Translations under genes and position numbers: made by a program
Shown: in pieces, positions 9,846-21,834 of the stretch
Position numbering within the stretch: position 1 is the stretch's first letter
Layout: each line of letters begins with the position of its first letter
The notes under the pieces: model-generated
Told to the model about the DNA's origin: nothing
Databases searched by the model: none
Seen by the model: the letters and a program-made list of their open reading frames with translations, nothing else
From: Diphasiastrum complanatum
Lineage: Eukaryota > Streptophyta > Lycopodiopsida > Lycopodiales > Lycopodiaceae
Direction: 5' to 3'
DNA: 64,000 nucleotides
Assembly (NCBI GenBank): GCA_029204225.1
Contig: CM055095.1
Coordinates: 19,739,450-19,803,449, forward strand

Positions 9846-11363
9846 TAACATATTGATGGTACTGTATAAATAGATCAATGTACAAAAATTGCTAAAAACG
9901 ATAGTATCTGTCGAGTGTTCAGATAAACTAGACTTACCTATACTGACACTTTTTTGAAACGAAAGGCATGCAAAGAGCAAATGATTATCATTGTTTGAAT
10001 AGATATACAAACAACACAATTCAAGATAGTTGACATTGTGTAAACATCTAAATGTAGTAGGGGTATGATGTGCTTGAATAAACTTTTAGCTAATACACTT
10101 AATTTGATAAACAATGTTGAAAAAACTATTGATTGACTTATAGTTTGATGTTGTTTTCAATTTTTCCCAAAGCAAGAGAGACCTAGAGATGTAAAAATTT
10201 AAAAGTCGTTATTTGAAGATTATTTTATGAAATTATGGCCAAAAAATGTTGAAAGCAACAAGACTTCTAATGTGAATCCTATAACTCGAAGAAAAATGTT
10301 AGAGACATGATCTAAATTATGGACTTTTGAAGATAGAGCTTCATATTGGTCCAAGTGCTTAGTAGAGTTATGATGCTCATTAAGTGATTAGTTCTCGTCA
10401 ATTTGTGGCTAGAGTGCATTTAACAATATGTACTACTTTGTGACTTTCACACATTCTATCATGTTTTTTTTTATAGGACAAATCCCTTTGAAAACTCTTT
10501 ATTCTCTAAATTGTTGATCCTTTCTATTCCCATAGTGCATTGTGATTACTCATTCTTGGCATTTCTATTTGAATGATGTCTTCCTTTAACCTGCAAGTGA
10601 TTCTTTTTGCAATTATTCATGACACAAAAGTTGCAACACACATGAATTTAGTTGCAAATTGACAAATGTCCTTAATATGCCAAGAGCATGTCCACATCAA
10701 CTCTTCATAGTCATCATGATTAAAGGATCTTTTGATGCATAATTATGATAGAGAAATGCTTCATAAAAAGGCAAGGATTGTTGAAACATGTCTTTTTCAA
10801 AAACTCAAAAAATGTGTAGCTATTATATCTTGAAGTGACTACTGTTTTAAGAAGTATTTTATTTGAATCCAAGATATTTTACGAAAATGGAAGATGCTTA
10901 TACCTTTGTAGTTGTGTAGGACCCATAATATATGAAAATGATCAAATCTAACATAAATTATATTGGCATAAAGTGCTCCAAATAATAGTTTTAGCTCAAT
11001 ACGAAAGTCAACTAGAACTATTGGGTACCAGCTTGAGTTTTTAGTATGAAAAGTGATATGTTCAATAAAATGTGAAAATTTTCAGCAATGTGAAGTGTTT
11101 CCACAAAATAGCTGGAAATCATTGATAAATGACAACCTTTTTGTTCACACACCTAGTACATGTACATCATAGATTTTATTGAATAACTTTATGAATGGTA
11201 CCAAGAACAATTTACATATAATATCCATAAATCTTTATAGTGCACATTTCTTTGCATATACACCACCCATTGTTTCATCTCAATAAAAATAACAAGCACA
11301 TCTTCTTATTTGGTAATTCAAGTAAGGAGCATATGTAATCATTATGTTTGAATTATATTTGTA

Positions 11364-11366
<3 letters not shown>
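9846..11366. other. No gene seen, AT-rich
   Basis: No polyprotein motif, terminal repeat or RNA gene was recognised. Short ORFs lack any family signature. Confidence 0.5.

Positions 11367-11411
<45 letters not shown>
11367..11411 (+). repeat. (TG)n microsatellite
   Basis: An uninterrupted TG run of about 45 bp, followed by imperfect CACACATG units up to about 11460. Confidence 0.97.
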
Positions 11412-11415
<4 letters not shown>

Positions 11416-12269
11416 ACACACATGCACACATGCACACATGCCTCTTTATGTGTGTGCACACCCATATGTACATTAGAAGAAGTATTGAGTAGACCCCGTA
11501 TCAAGCAACATTTTGACAAGAAAATTTGAAATTAGTGAAGCCCATTACTGTAAGGACAATTAAGACAATAATAATCAATCATTTAGATAAGCATTTTTTT
11601 AAAACCATAGAAAGGGCAATTTTAGACAACAAAATCCTTTTCATAATCTGAAAACATAAATAAACATAATTAAGTATTCTACAATAGATTCAAAATAAAC
11701 CTAAAGAGAACTCACATGACAATAGTTTCATGCATTTTAACTCAAAATTATGGGATTCATTTGTCTCATACATTGAAAAGCTTTTGAATCTCAACACTCT
11801 CATAAGTATTCCTCTATTATTTTATACTTCAAAGATCTTCCTTATAGATTAGATGGTATACTTATATTGCTATTACATGAAAAGTATGTTTTTAGATGCA
11901 TATGAGTGCTTTGGTTGGCCCATATTGTATAAAATTACTTAAGGTGGTTGTTACTCCTTTAGCCACTTGTTAAAAGGCCACATTAAAGAGGGTCAGTGCT
12001 TATTGTCGGTTGTATGCTTGTAATGATATTGAAAAGCTCTAGGATATAGTACAATCATCACTCATAAGTGGGAATGTAGGCTACAAATAACTAATTCTTG
12101 TCATTCAACAAAAAATTATTTGGTAATTGAAAGTTGATTACTACATGAAGAAGGCCTCAAATAAAGTGACAATATTACAAACAAGAAATTGTGTATTATC
12201 CATTTGAAGAATGTTCTATAAGCAAAATAAGACATGGTAACATAGTTTTATATTTAGGCTCCTCTTGGG

Positions 12270-12271
<2 letters not shown>
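11412..12271. other. No gene seen, AT-rich
   Basis: Nothing recognisable on either strand apart from the degenerate CA/TG continuation of the preceding repeat. Confidence 0.5.

Positions 12272-12325
<54 letters not shown>
12272..12325 (+). repeat. (GT)n microsatellite
   Basis: A perfect GT run of about 54 bp, preceded by a short G run. Confidence 0.97.
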
Positions 12326-12327
<2 letters not shown>

Positions 12328-12680
12328 GGAATGGGAGCTATGGTTGGGAGGATATGCTCAATAATCAAGATCAACAAATATTAATGATATGTTTGCTAAT
12401 CACATGTAATCTTTTTAATCTTCCTATATGTTAGTATATCTCCATAATAGTGACCTAGAGTTTGCTTCATATGATTGTAAGAATTTTACATGATTTTATC
12501 AGCTTTTTATAATTAAAGTAAATACTTTTTTTTAGTTTATAACAAGTCAAAAGAATTATGTTATAATGAACATGATTTACAAAATTTTAGTAAAAATCAA
12601 GTTTACGTTCAAAATATTAAGTTGGGTACAAAAAGTCTGTTTTTCTCAGCCTAATAATCTATTTGTCCTTAAGCAAATAG

Positions 12681-12837
12681 CTTTGTCTTTCTTTTCACCT
12701 CTTGAACAACTAGCTTCCAGCCCCCTCCAACAGCATTATCCCATACCCCCAATGAAACTACTTATAACACACCCTTGGACCCATGATTTCATGCTTTGTC
12801 TTTCTTTTCACCTCTTCAACAACTAGCTTCCACCCCC
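12681..12837 (+). repeat. Direct repeat pair of about 44 bp
   Basis: CTTTGTCTTTCTTTTCACCT and the text after it, up to TAGCTTCCA plus a C run, occur at 12681-12725 and again at 12794-12837. The copies differ by only a few bases. They may be a local duplication or the ends of a small element. Confidence 0.8.
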
Positions 12838-12910
12838 AAAATGTAAAACTAAAAATTTATAATGGCCATACCTAGAATGAAAAGTAGTTTTGGAAACATC
12901 CCCCTCATGG

Positions 12911-13199
12911 ATTCTAGTTTTGATGGTACCCCAATCTAAGGTCCAATTTGGTGAAATACTTAGGAAAATTCAATCTCTCCATTGGGCCATCCACCCAAGG
13001 TAAGGGATAATGGTTCTTGATAGTCATTTTATTACGTTTCTTATAATCAACACAAAGGCATATCCCGCCATCTTTCTTGCCGGTTAATAACATAGGAGAT
13101 CTCCAAGGTGATTTACTTGGTCGAATATGGCCCCGACGTAACAAATCCTATAGTTTCCTAGCAACTTTATCTTCATTCTTCGGGCTCATCCTATAAGTA
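12911..13199 (-). pseudogene. pol: Ty3/gypsy reverse transcriptase fragment
   Basis: The minus frame gives YRMSPKNEDKVARKL, a stop, then LLRRGHIRPSKSPWRSP, GGICLCVDYKKRNKMTIKNHYPLP and YFTKLDLRLGYHQ. This is the N-terminal fingers/palm part of a gypsy reverse transcriptase; the wording (HIRPSKSPW, YRM.P) is like chromoviruses. It ends before the YxDD motif at about 12911. No LTR or other domain of this element is seen nearby. Confidence 0.85.
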
Positions 13200-13239
13200 T
13201 TATGCATTATATGGTAAATCTCTTTTCAATGTAACTCTT

Positions 13240-14716
13240 AGAATTATAATCTTAACTTCACAAATAAATTCTTTGGCAATGGCTTGGTGAGCATATCAGC
13301 AATACAATTTGATGATGAAACATGGATGAGCTTGATCTCCTTTGTTTGCACTTTCTCGATCACAGAATGACGTGCAATTTCGATGTGCTTGGTTTGAGCA
13401 TGGGAGATTGGATTCTTGGCAAGTTGTTGGGCTGCTTGATTTTCACAATAGATGCATGGAATTTCTTCAGCCTTGATCAAGTTTCCCCAAAAGTCTCCTT
13501 AGCCATAGGATCTCCATTGTTGTTGTTGTCATAGCTTTGTACTCAGATTTGATTGATGAAAGAGAGTATCTTTTTTTTTTGGAAAGCCAAGATATAACTC
13601 CTCCACATAAAAATGTAGCAAACGCACTGGTGGATCTTCTATCCACTTTGTCACCTACAAAATTTGAGTCCAAGTATCCTCTCAAACAAATATTAGTCCT
13701 TTGATAAACAATGGAAAAGTTCCTTGTAGCCGAGATGTATCTTAATACTCTTTTGGCACTTTTTCAATGACATATTAGTGGACTTTGCATATAGTTGACT
13801 CAATTTGCCTACACAGAAGCTAAGATTAGGTCTAGTGATGGCCAAATAGATCAAGGAGCCAATAAGCTTTCTATGGGTAGTGATGTCCTCAACGGATGCT
13901 TCATCACTTTCCTTAGAAACTTTTACACTAAGCTCCATGGGAGTTTCAACTCCTTTATAATCTTTCATGCCAAATTTATTTAAGATGGATATAGCATACT
14001 TAGATCAACATGTGAAAGTAAAATCATTACTTATAGTGACTTATATTCCAAGTATAACTTTTAGAAGTCCTAGATCTACCATCTTGAATTCACTAGACAA
14101 GGAAATTTTTACATTTTCTATGCCATCAAGATCATTTCCTGTGAGAATTATATCATCAACATATAAAACCAAAATAATGATCTTCTCATCATCACATTTG
14201 CTATACAATGATGATTCATAACAACTTACTACAAATCCAATGGAAATAAGAAAAGAGTGCAACCTAGGTGCTTGCTTGAGTCCATAAAGACTCTTCTTCA
14301 AAAAGCACACTTTGTCTTCTCTCCATCTTTGATGAAGCCCTCGGGTTGGCACATGTAAATTTCATCTTCCAAGAATCCATTCAAGAAAGCATTTGTCACA
14401 TCAAGTTGAAAGAGCTCCCATTTGAAAGAAGTCGCAAGACATATGATCATTTTAATGGTAACAAGCTTTGCAACAAGAGCAAAGGTTTCATCATAATATA
14501 TGCCTTTGATTTTCAAAAATCCTTTTGCTACAGGTCTAGCCTTATACTTACGAATGGAACCATCTTGACTATACTTCAATCTATATATCCATTTACAAGT
14601 AAGAGGCTTCTTTCCATGAGGTAGATCAACAAGATCCCAAGTTTGATTTTCCAACAAGCATCAAACTTAACTTGCATAACATTCTTCCAACTTTGAGACT
14701 TAAATGCTTCTTCAAA
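13240..14716 (-). pseudogene. pol: Copia H: reverse transcriptase and RNase H
   Basis: Minus-strand pieces in order: linker text near 14660-14710; RT with NQTWDLVDLPHGKKPL, CKWIYRLKYSQDGSIRKYKA and FQLDVTNAFLNGFLEDEIYM; the intact catalytic LYVDDIILTGND (14150-14200); RNase H with VDRRSTSAFATF and ISWLSKK; and the C-terminal TKHIEIARHSVIEKVQ and ADMLTKPLPK. Frameshifts separate at least five open pieces. Gag, protease and integrase are absent. The family is close to element E. No purine tract or LTR follows it. Confidence 0.85.
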
Positions 14717-14790
14717 ACAAGTTCAGTCAAATGGTCTTGTTGAGAGAAAGAATGGAACCTTAGTTGAATCGACAAAGTGCAATGTTGACA
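14717..14790 (+). pseudogene. pol: Small copia integrase fragment (F, left part)
   Basis: Plus-strand text reads QSNGLVERKNGTLVES, which is the integrase segment around the catalytic Glu. It abuts copia H at its left. The next expected integrase residues (CMLSHATLLKSFWAK) reappear only at about 15905. I therefore read the intervening 1.1 kb as an insertion into element F. Confidence 0.6.
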
Positions 14791-15900
14791 AATTCTACAA
14801 TCTACAATCTGTTTACTAGTATTTCTTTTGCGTACTTACTTCTTCTGCCTATCAACAGAGATAGTGGGCTCTGGCTTTAGTTCTTCTTTCTTGTTTAAAG
14901 CCCAAAATCAGGCAGGAGGGACTGAATATTGATGTAGTATTGTGTCCTGCCTGTCAGAGGACATCCAAATGGGTCTCTCTTGAATTGAATACACATGCAT
15001 AATCAACCAAAATGCAAGCCAATGAGTTCAACAAATGATCTACGTTACTGCTCAGTTGAACAATGATGGATTCCTACTTCTACTTTGTTGCAAAATGAAC
15101 TAAAATCATATCCTAAGCACTACTATACTTGCATAAATTGACAAAACAAGAAACAAGAACTAATCTACAACATTTTAGAAGTCCAAAAATCAAGAAACCA
15201 ACCAGTCTTTTGATTCTTGGACATCTCAAGAATATCAAGAACTAGAATGTTGGAGGATATGCAAGATTTGTACCACATTTCTAGCCTATTTACTTTACTT
15301 GAATGCTGGTTCTTACATTAATCCACAAACAAGAAAAGAAAGCTAATCCACTCTAGGAAAGCAGCAAATGTAATCCACTCTACAATCCACAACCACACAC
15401 AAAGGAGGGAAGGGCAAGATCATGAAAGCATCACTCAAGAAACAAGCATGATCAAGGAGCTCAATGGATGCACCAAACTCGTGAAGGCTCTTCTCATTTC
15501 AGCATGGAGTAGATACAATACACAAAAGCTCCTCTTCACAAAGAGGGAGTCTCTTAAATAAGCAAGAGAGCTCCTTAGGTGGCATCCTAGTGGAATTTCC
15601 ACATTTCACAAACTACAAGTGGAATAATGCTCTCCACTAGAGGTCACCATCAAAAGGTGGCTCACTCTACTTTCTTTATTACATTTGCCTAGAAATACTA
15701 GTTCCTACATGGTCATTCCATCTTCCGAGATTCACCATGAGCTTACACAGTTCTTGTTTGTCCTTACTACTAGTATTCCTAGACTCTCATACTCGGCTCC
15801 CAGTCTTCGTTCATCTCGTCTTCTCGGAGACCTCCTCGGTCTAAGGTGAGAGGTGCTCTTGAGTTGCTCTATCCGAGTATTTTGGGGATTCATCAGAATT
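14791..15900. other. Unassigned insertion of about 1.1 kb in F integrase
   Basis: There is no coding region. The sequence is AT-rich with repeats such as AATCCACTCTA (near 15339 and 15373). It could be a solo LTR or a non-autonomous element. I could not fix TG...CA ends or a target duplication. Confidence 0.4.
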
Positions 15901-17420
15901 CGCGAACATGCATGTTATCACATGCAACACTTCTAAAGTCCTTCTGGGCTAAAGTTGTTTCAACAACAAACTATATTCAGGACAAATGTCCTACTAAAGG
16001 TCTCTCAAACAAAACACCATTCGAAGTTTGGACAGGTACCAAACCTTCTTTATCAAACCTATGAGTTTTTGGATGTACTGCTTTTGCGTAGATACCTTGG
16101 ATCTCAGGAAGAAGCTCGACTTTCAGAGTATCAAATGTATTTTCATCAACTACACTACTTCAGATCAAGCCTACAAGTTGTTCGATCCCATCGAGTCCAA
16201 GATATTTACTAGTTGAGTTGTCATCTTCATCGAAGATCAGTTTCAAGACCTCAAAGGAAAAGGCAGTCCCCATGTAGCCGACCTGTTAAATTCTCCTAAC
16301 ACATTAAACTTTCCAGTTCCTCAGTCGACTATTCCCATTGAAGGCCCAAGCTCTTCTACTTTTGACGAACAAAAAATTAACGGTAAATCGGAAGATGATG
16401 ATGTTGCAGTTCAACAACTATAGTATGATGGAAATGATCAACTTCCTCTATTACCCAGAAGATCTTCAAGAGCAAGCAAATCACCTAACCAGTATATTGG
16501 CAAGTCTACAACCTACCTTGTTCAGGAGCCGACGTCTGTCCAAGAGGCACTCAGTCATCCTGATTCAGATCTCTGGAAAGAAGCTATGGATAAAGAGTAT
16601 TCATCTCTTATCAAGAACTAGACATGGATAATTGTCAAATTACCTGCTAGCAGAAACATACTTGATTGCAAATGGATTTTCAAAGTCAAGTACAATGCAA
16701 ATGGAAGCATCAACAGGAGAAAGAAACGACTTGTCGCCAGAGGATTTTCTCAGATACACAATGACGATTACACTGAGACCTTCGGTCCAGTAGTCAAGCA
16801 TTTTTCTATTCAACTTTTGCTATCATTTGCCACTGTAGCAGATTTGGAAATACATCAAATGGATGTACAGACAACATCTCTCAATGGAGTTATCGAAGAG
16901 GACATTTACATAGTACAATCCGAAGGTTATATTATCGAGGGTAAACATAACCATGTGTGTAAACTCCATAAGGCACTTTATGGCTTGAAGCAATGTGCTC
17001 GAGCATGGTTTCAAAGGATCAATACTTTCCTTATTGATCACGGCTACACACCTAGCTCTTTAGATTAAAATTTTTACTTCAAAGCCTATGCAACAATCTT
17101 TTATCATTATCACTTTATACGTGGATAATACATTGCTTTTCAGCAACAATATTGATATGATAAAAGAGGCCAAGACAATGTTATCTTCCGAATTCGACAT
17201 GACTGATCTGGGCGAAGCTCATTTTTGCCTTGGTATACAAATCCACAGAGACAGAAAATAGAAGTTGGTCTACATTACACAACAGAGGTACATCTACAAC
17301 ATGTTAGTCAGATATAATCTGATTAATTGCAAGTTGGCTCTTTGACCAATGGAACCAAGTCTCAAATTGTCAAAGGACCAGTGTCCCCAAACAATTTATG
17401 AGAAGCAGCAGATGCATGAT
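15901..17420 (+). pseudogene. pol: Copia integrase C-terminus, linker and RT (F)
   Basis: Plus-strand text gives integrase CMLSHATLLKSFWAKVVST and NKTPFEVWTGTKPS, then a linker with EEPTSVQEALSH-like wording near 16520. RT follows with CKWIFKVKYNANGSINR (about 16665-16715), HQMDVQTTSLNG, EEDIYIVQSEGY and KALYGLKQCARAWFQ. The catalytic box near 17115 reads YVDN instead of YVDD, so the second metal-binding Asp is lost. Stops and frameshifts occur at several points. Confidence 0.8.
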
Positions 17421-17628
17421 GCATTTTTGTTAGTCTAGATTCATTCATGTTGCTGCATATTTACTTGCATTGAAATATGATTGTAATAAAAGTTCTGCTC
17501 AAGAATTCGAATTTAAATTTACACCAAACTTGATTTCTTTTTATTCATTGTTATAATGCTAGTGATTTTGTTGTCTTTATTATACTACAGCAACATTATT
17601 ATTTTTTTAAACATTGTTATTGTATCCT
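17421..17628. other. Insertion of about 200 bp in the F RNase H linker
   Basis: Coding text breaks after the KQQMHD-like segment at about 17415 and resumes with LESLMDAMIYTRPDIAFAV at about 17630. The insert is AT-rich and has no ORF. Its ends are not resolved; a small MITE-like element is possible. Confidence 0.45.
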
Positions 17629-18283
17629 TACCATTCTATTTAGAATCTCTTATGGACGCCATGATCTATACCAGACCAGACATAGCTTTTGCAGTCAACT
17701 CTCTCAGTCATTTTATGACTAATCCTGGTGTAACACATTGGAAGTCTCTTATCAAAGTCATGAGATATCTTCAAGCTACTATGGACTTTTGCATTTGTTA
17801 TGGAACAAGGCAATCACAAACTCAATTTACTCAGTGGTTACACAGATGCAAGTTGGGCAGGAGATGTAGGCACTCATAAATCCACTTTCAGATTTATATT
17901 CTTTCTCAACAATGGTCCAATTTCTTGGAATAGTCTCTATTTTCCACTAAATCAAAGTATATCGTAGCCTCTCAAGCTACAAAGAAAGCAATTTGGTTGA
18001 GAAACTTACTCTCAAATATCAGTCCAAATCAATAATATTTTGTGATAATCAAAGTGTCATTGCTTTATCAGCCAGCCCTAGATTTCATTCTAGGAGTAAA
18101 CACATTGAATTGAAGTATCATTTCATCAGAAGAAAAGTTCTCAATGACGAGGTCAGATTGCAGTACTGTAGAATGCAAGATATGACAACATATATTTTAA
18201 CCAAAGCATTAAGTTTGGAAGCACATAGAAAATTCTGTGTAGAACTAAGTTTGAAGGTCAAGGCATTCAAGGATTCATATTAA
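17629..18283 (+). pseudogene. pol: Copia RNase H (F)
   Basis: YTRPDIAFAVNSLSHFM is followed by THWKSLIKVMRYLQAT, an SGYTDASWAGDV-like block in a shifted frame near 17830, and SIIFCDNQSVIALSASPRFH. The C-terminal SKHIELKYHFIRRKVL comes next, ending in a stop just before the purine tract. At least two frameshifts lie between 17820 and 17990. Confidence 0.85.
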
Positions 18284-18290
18284 GGGGGAG
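18282..18290 (+). other. Polypurine tract (F)
   Basis: AAGGGGGAG lies directly after the RNase H stop and directly before the LTR start TGCTGG. Confidence 0.8.
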
Positions 18291-18861
18291 TGCTGGATTA
18301 TTCTCCTTCTTACTAATCGACTAATTTGTTTTAATCCTCATCCATTGTTTATCCAATTCTATGGATATTTCCGTGTCTTTACACAGTCCGCAGATTTACA
18401 AGTGTTTTTACACGGTCTGCAAAAATACATTTTGACAACAGTGTCGCATTTTCTCACTCTACAATCCAAACATTGTCACCTGTCAGGAATTATGTGTAAG
18501 AATACAGTGTCGTCTTTTTCACATTTTTCTCCTGTCAGAAATTATGAGTAAATATGCAGAGTCGCATTTTTTTGTATTTTTCAAAGTGCCTCAAATGTTA
18601 AGGAAATGACTTTGGCAAAGTGTGGGGCTACCCTAAATGAGATTTAAGAACACTGTTGGGCTTTTCGCAAAAAGCCGACACTGTCACCTGTGGCAGTTTT
18701 AGTTCATTTCTGCAAAGTGACAGTTTCAGTTCATTTATGCAAATAGACTGTTTACAGCCAATTTTCACCGCTTATCAACAATCAATTTCTAAGATGGAAC
18801 TGGATGAATACTAGTGGACACCAGCCAACTGGCAATCACATTTGATGACCTAATTGCTTAG

Positions 18862-18869
18862 TATATATA
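18862..18869 (+). promoter_or_regulatory. TATA box of the F LTR
   Basis: TATATATA sits inside the LTR upstream of the CT-rich tract, in the position expected for the LTR promoter. Confidence 0.5.
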
Positions 18870-18920
18870 GCTGTTCATATTCATACAGTTTTAAGAAGTT
18901 CAGCAAGCATTTGAATAGTT

Positions 18921-19048
<128 letters not shown>

Positions 19049-19452
19049 CCTGCAAGCTTGAACACTCTTGAGCATTGTAGCTCACTTCTTAGAGTTGTTT
19101 TAGAGATTGCTATTGCGCTTATTGCTTATCAACATTGCACTTAATTCAGACTTTCATTTTATCCACTCAGAAATAGCTTAGAGTACACGGATTCAATCCA
19201 CAACTTATTGTACTCATTTACTTCTATTTCGCTTTCATACTGAATCAATACTATCTTTTATTGCATTCAGGTTCGTCTCAAAATGTATGCGTTTCTATAG
19301 TGATTCGTGACAAATTATATGTGAATGTTCTAAGGCTTTAAGATTGGATGCTTGTTTGCCCAAATCTTTTTGAGGTGAATCTCTTGTACGTGCAAACTAC
19401 TTGATGAATAGGGTATCTTGCAAAGCACATGAAGGCAAAACTCCTTATGAGA

Positions 19453-19457
19453 TGTTG
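19453..19457. repeat. Target site duplication, left (TGTTG)
   Basis: TGTTG occurs immediately before the solo LTR and again immediately after it at 20811-20815. Confidence 0.9.
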
Positions 19458-20810
19458 TGTAATACCCTATTACATGCATATTTTTTGTGAATTGTTACTT
19501 TTTGATGCAAAAAACCAACGAACCTACTCAATTTACGAAGATAACCATTTTATATGAAAAAATATCTAATGGAAGCGGTAATGACAAAGTTATTCAACAA
19601 TACATCGAAGATAAAGACATGTACATAAATAAATCTAAAGGAAGGACTATGTTTCAAAGGGCAGTTATAAAATGGCATGAACCTCAATAAGAGGGCTGGC
19701 CCTAAGAGTAGAACATTCTAGAAGATTCATTATTATGCCTTAAGCAAACGTTGCAACCTTCCATGTGCTTGCTTCTCGTTGGAGCAAAGCCGTGTGACAA
19801 GGATGCCACCTAGGAATTGAACACTTGTGATTTTTCTATTGGATGGAATTAGTCAATTAAATTAAATAAGAAGTGGCATATTGGTTACTAAAGAGTTGCG
19901 CACTTTCGCACTTTTTTTCTATATGTACACCACTTACACTTCAATACAACCACCGAGTTATTCAGGAGATCACAGAGAGAGTTTGAGTCTTCAAGTTTTC
20001 CTGCTCTCTGCTTTCATAAGCTTTCTACTTGCTAAGTTCTTCTGTATCTAACAGTTGGTAAGCCTCACCTTGTCAGATGTGCTTGTGATTGTAACTCTGG
20101 TCAGCCACTTCCTTAGCCTTGATACTATCATATGCGAGCAACCGTAAATTCATTGCTAAGATTGTCTTAAAAATCATTAGTTATTTGATTGCATGTGTGA
20201 TCAAATAATTAATTGCTTGGAACTTAATTGAAAAGTTAACATTCGAAATCACTATTTTATTATACTAACGTATATCCGGACTTACACATCCTAAAGCTTG
20301 CTTTGTGTTGTTATGAATCCATACTCTAAAATTTGCATACAAATACTCGTGCAATTTAAAACAATAGTCAGCAGTCGTTCTTTTGAATGAGTGCATTCTG
20401 TTATTCAAGACGGATTGTCGGACTACATTTGGATTGTGTTGAGACATTTGTATGTTTCTCAGTGTTGGTTTATCTGATGCAATAGACCTCGCTTGTTTGA
20501 CAAACTTTATTAGGTACATAAACTGATATATCGATCTGGCCGATAAGTCGGATGCACTAATTAGTAATGCAACATGTTCAATATGAAATTAGTGGGCGTC
20601 AATATCTTTTGCTTTTGTATATTTGAAACCACATCCTAACTGGTGATACTGGTCGTTGATACTTCTAAATGTCTGTTGACAACCAGCTTTTAATCCAAGA
20701 ACAATAAATGAGTTAAAAACATCTAAAATCACAATATTAAACAGTCTCTTTGGGGAACGACAATCTTTTATACTACATATCCTTACAATTAAGATAAGTA
20801 TATCGCGACA
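19458..20810 (+). mobile_element. Solo LTR, 1,353 bp, inside copia G
   Basis: The insert begins TGTAATACCC and ends GCGACA, so it has TG...CA ends. It is flanked by the 5-bp duplication TGTTG on both sides. It contains no gag or pol text, PBS or purine tract. An insert of this length with LTR ends and a clean TSD is best explained as the product of LTR-LTR recombination of a complete element. Many plant gypsy LTRs start with TGTAATACCC, so a Ty3/gypsy parent is likely, but this is inference. The small ORFs inside have no homology that I recognise. Confidence 0.9.
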
Positions 20811-20815
20811 TGTTG
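20811..20815. repeat. Target site duplication, right (TGTTG)
   Basis: Matches 19453-19457 exactly. Confidence 0.9.
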
Positions 20816-21072
20816 TATGGAAAGAAACCCAATCTTAATCACTTGAAAGTTTTTAAATATGTTATGTTCATGTGCCATTGGATACAAGAACCAAGGAGGA
20901 TCTATCTTCCACAAGAGGGATCATGCTTGGATATGCAAGCTCAAGTAAGGGCTACAAAATCTATCTCCCATCCTTGAACAAGTTTGTTGTTTCAAGGGAT
21001 GTTATCTTTGATGAACATAATATGCATGTGCTTGAAGAAGGCTCAAGTGCTCCACCAATCAAGAAGAGTACA

Positions 21073-21834
21073 CTGCCCCTGGAGGACTGCTTCACTCCAC
21101 ATATGCTTATGTGCATTTTGCAGGCATAGTCAGAAAAAGACTTGCAGGTAAAACTTGGTGGCTGGTCCATATAGACATCTTCTTTCAGCTCTCCGTGTAG
21201 GAATGCTGTCTTTTTGTCTACAATGTGGATCTTCAGATCATAGGCAGCTGCATATGCAAACAACATGCGTATAGATGTGTGCTTTACAATAGGAGAAAAG
21301 GTTTCAGTATAGTTGATGTCATACTTCTACGAGAAACCTTTTGCAACTAGCCTAGCTTTGTATCTTGATACATTATCATCTAGTCCATAATTGTACTTGT
21401 AGACCCATTTGCATTTGACAATCTTTCTATCAGCTGGTACTAGTTCAAGAGTCCAAACCTTGTTTCCTTGCATGGAGTGCATCTCCTCTTCCATTGCTTT
21501 TATCCATCTGTCCTTGTCGGGATTGTGAATGGCTTCTTTATAAGTTTGTGGTTCACCAGCAATCCATAGAACTCTTCTATCGTAGAAGCTGAACTGTCAG
21601 ACACAAATCTGACTGCTTCTCTTCTTTGTCTGGAAGAACTCCTCAAAGATAATGTAGGTTCGGCAATTGCATTTCATTTGTCTTGTCTGCCAACAGCAGA
21701 TCCTCGATGTGTCGTAGGTGTGCTGGGTACTCCTGATATGTCAGTCTGTTCTTCGTCCGAAATATTGTTTAGTCCATCAAGAATTTGAACATCTTCATTT
21801 GGATGTTCAGGGTCCGCTCCCTCTGTTGGTGTGT
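21073..21834 (-). pseudogene. pol: Copia B3: linker and RT N-terminal half
   Basis: Minus-strand text: NPDKDRWIKAMEEEM-like linker, VPADRKIVKCKWVYKY, a stop at 21327-21329 in the KGFS segment, then TETFSPIV and IHIVDKKTAFLHGELKEDVYM. It ends at a GVKQSS motif (family GLKQAS) where copia G sequence begins. The wording closely matches copia B1 (30257-30640), including a TAG at the same codon. The upstream end meets the 3' LTR of B1 at about 21834. Confidence 0.8.

Larger units (their letters stand above)
19313..21072 (+). pseudogene. pol: Copia G integrase C-terminal part, split by a solo LTR
   Basis: Left part (19313-19457): text around CSKALRLDACLPKSF, a stop where Trp is usual, then RANYLMNRVSCKAHEGKTPYE. 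Right part (20816-21072): KKPNLNHLKVFKYVMF, DTRTKEDLSSTRGIMLGY and FVVSRDVIFDEHN, ending in a linker start. Both parts are one integrase; the reading frame resumes exactly across the solo LTR and its target duplication. On the right, G ends abruptly at minus-strand copia B3. The resulting plus ORF 20872-21129 is a remnant. Confidence 0.85.

Noticed and set aside
11280-11519. Frame with a Thr-His repeat across the TG run
   Set aside because: Simple-repeat artefact.
12566-12826. 86-codon plus ORF
   Set aside because: Covers a local direct repeat and AT-rich sequence; no homology that I recognise.
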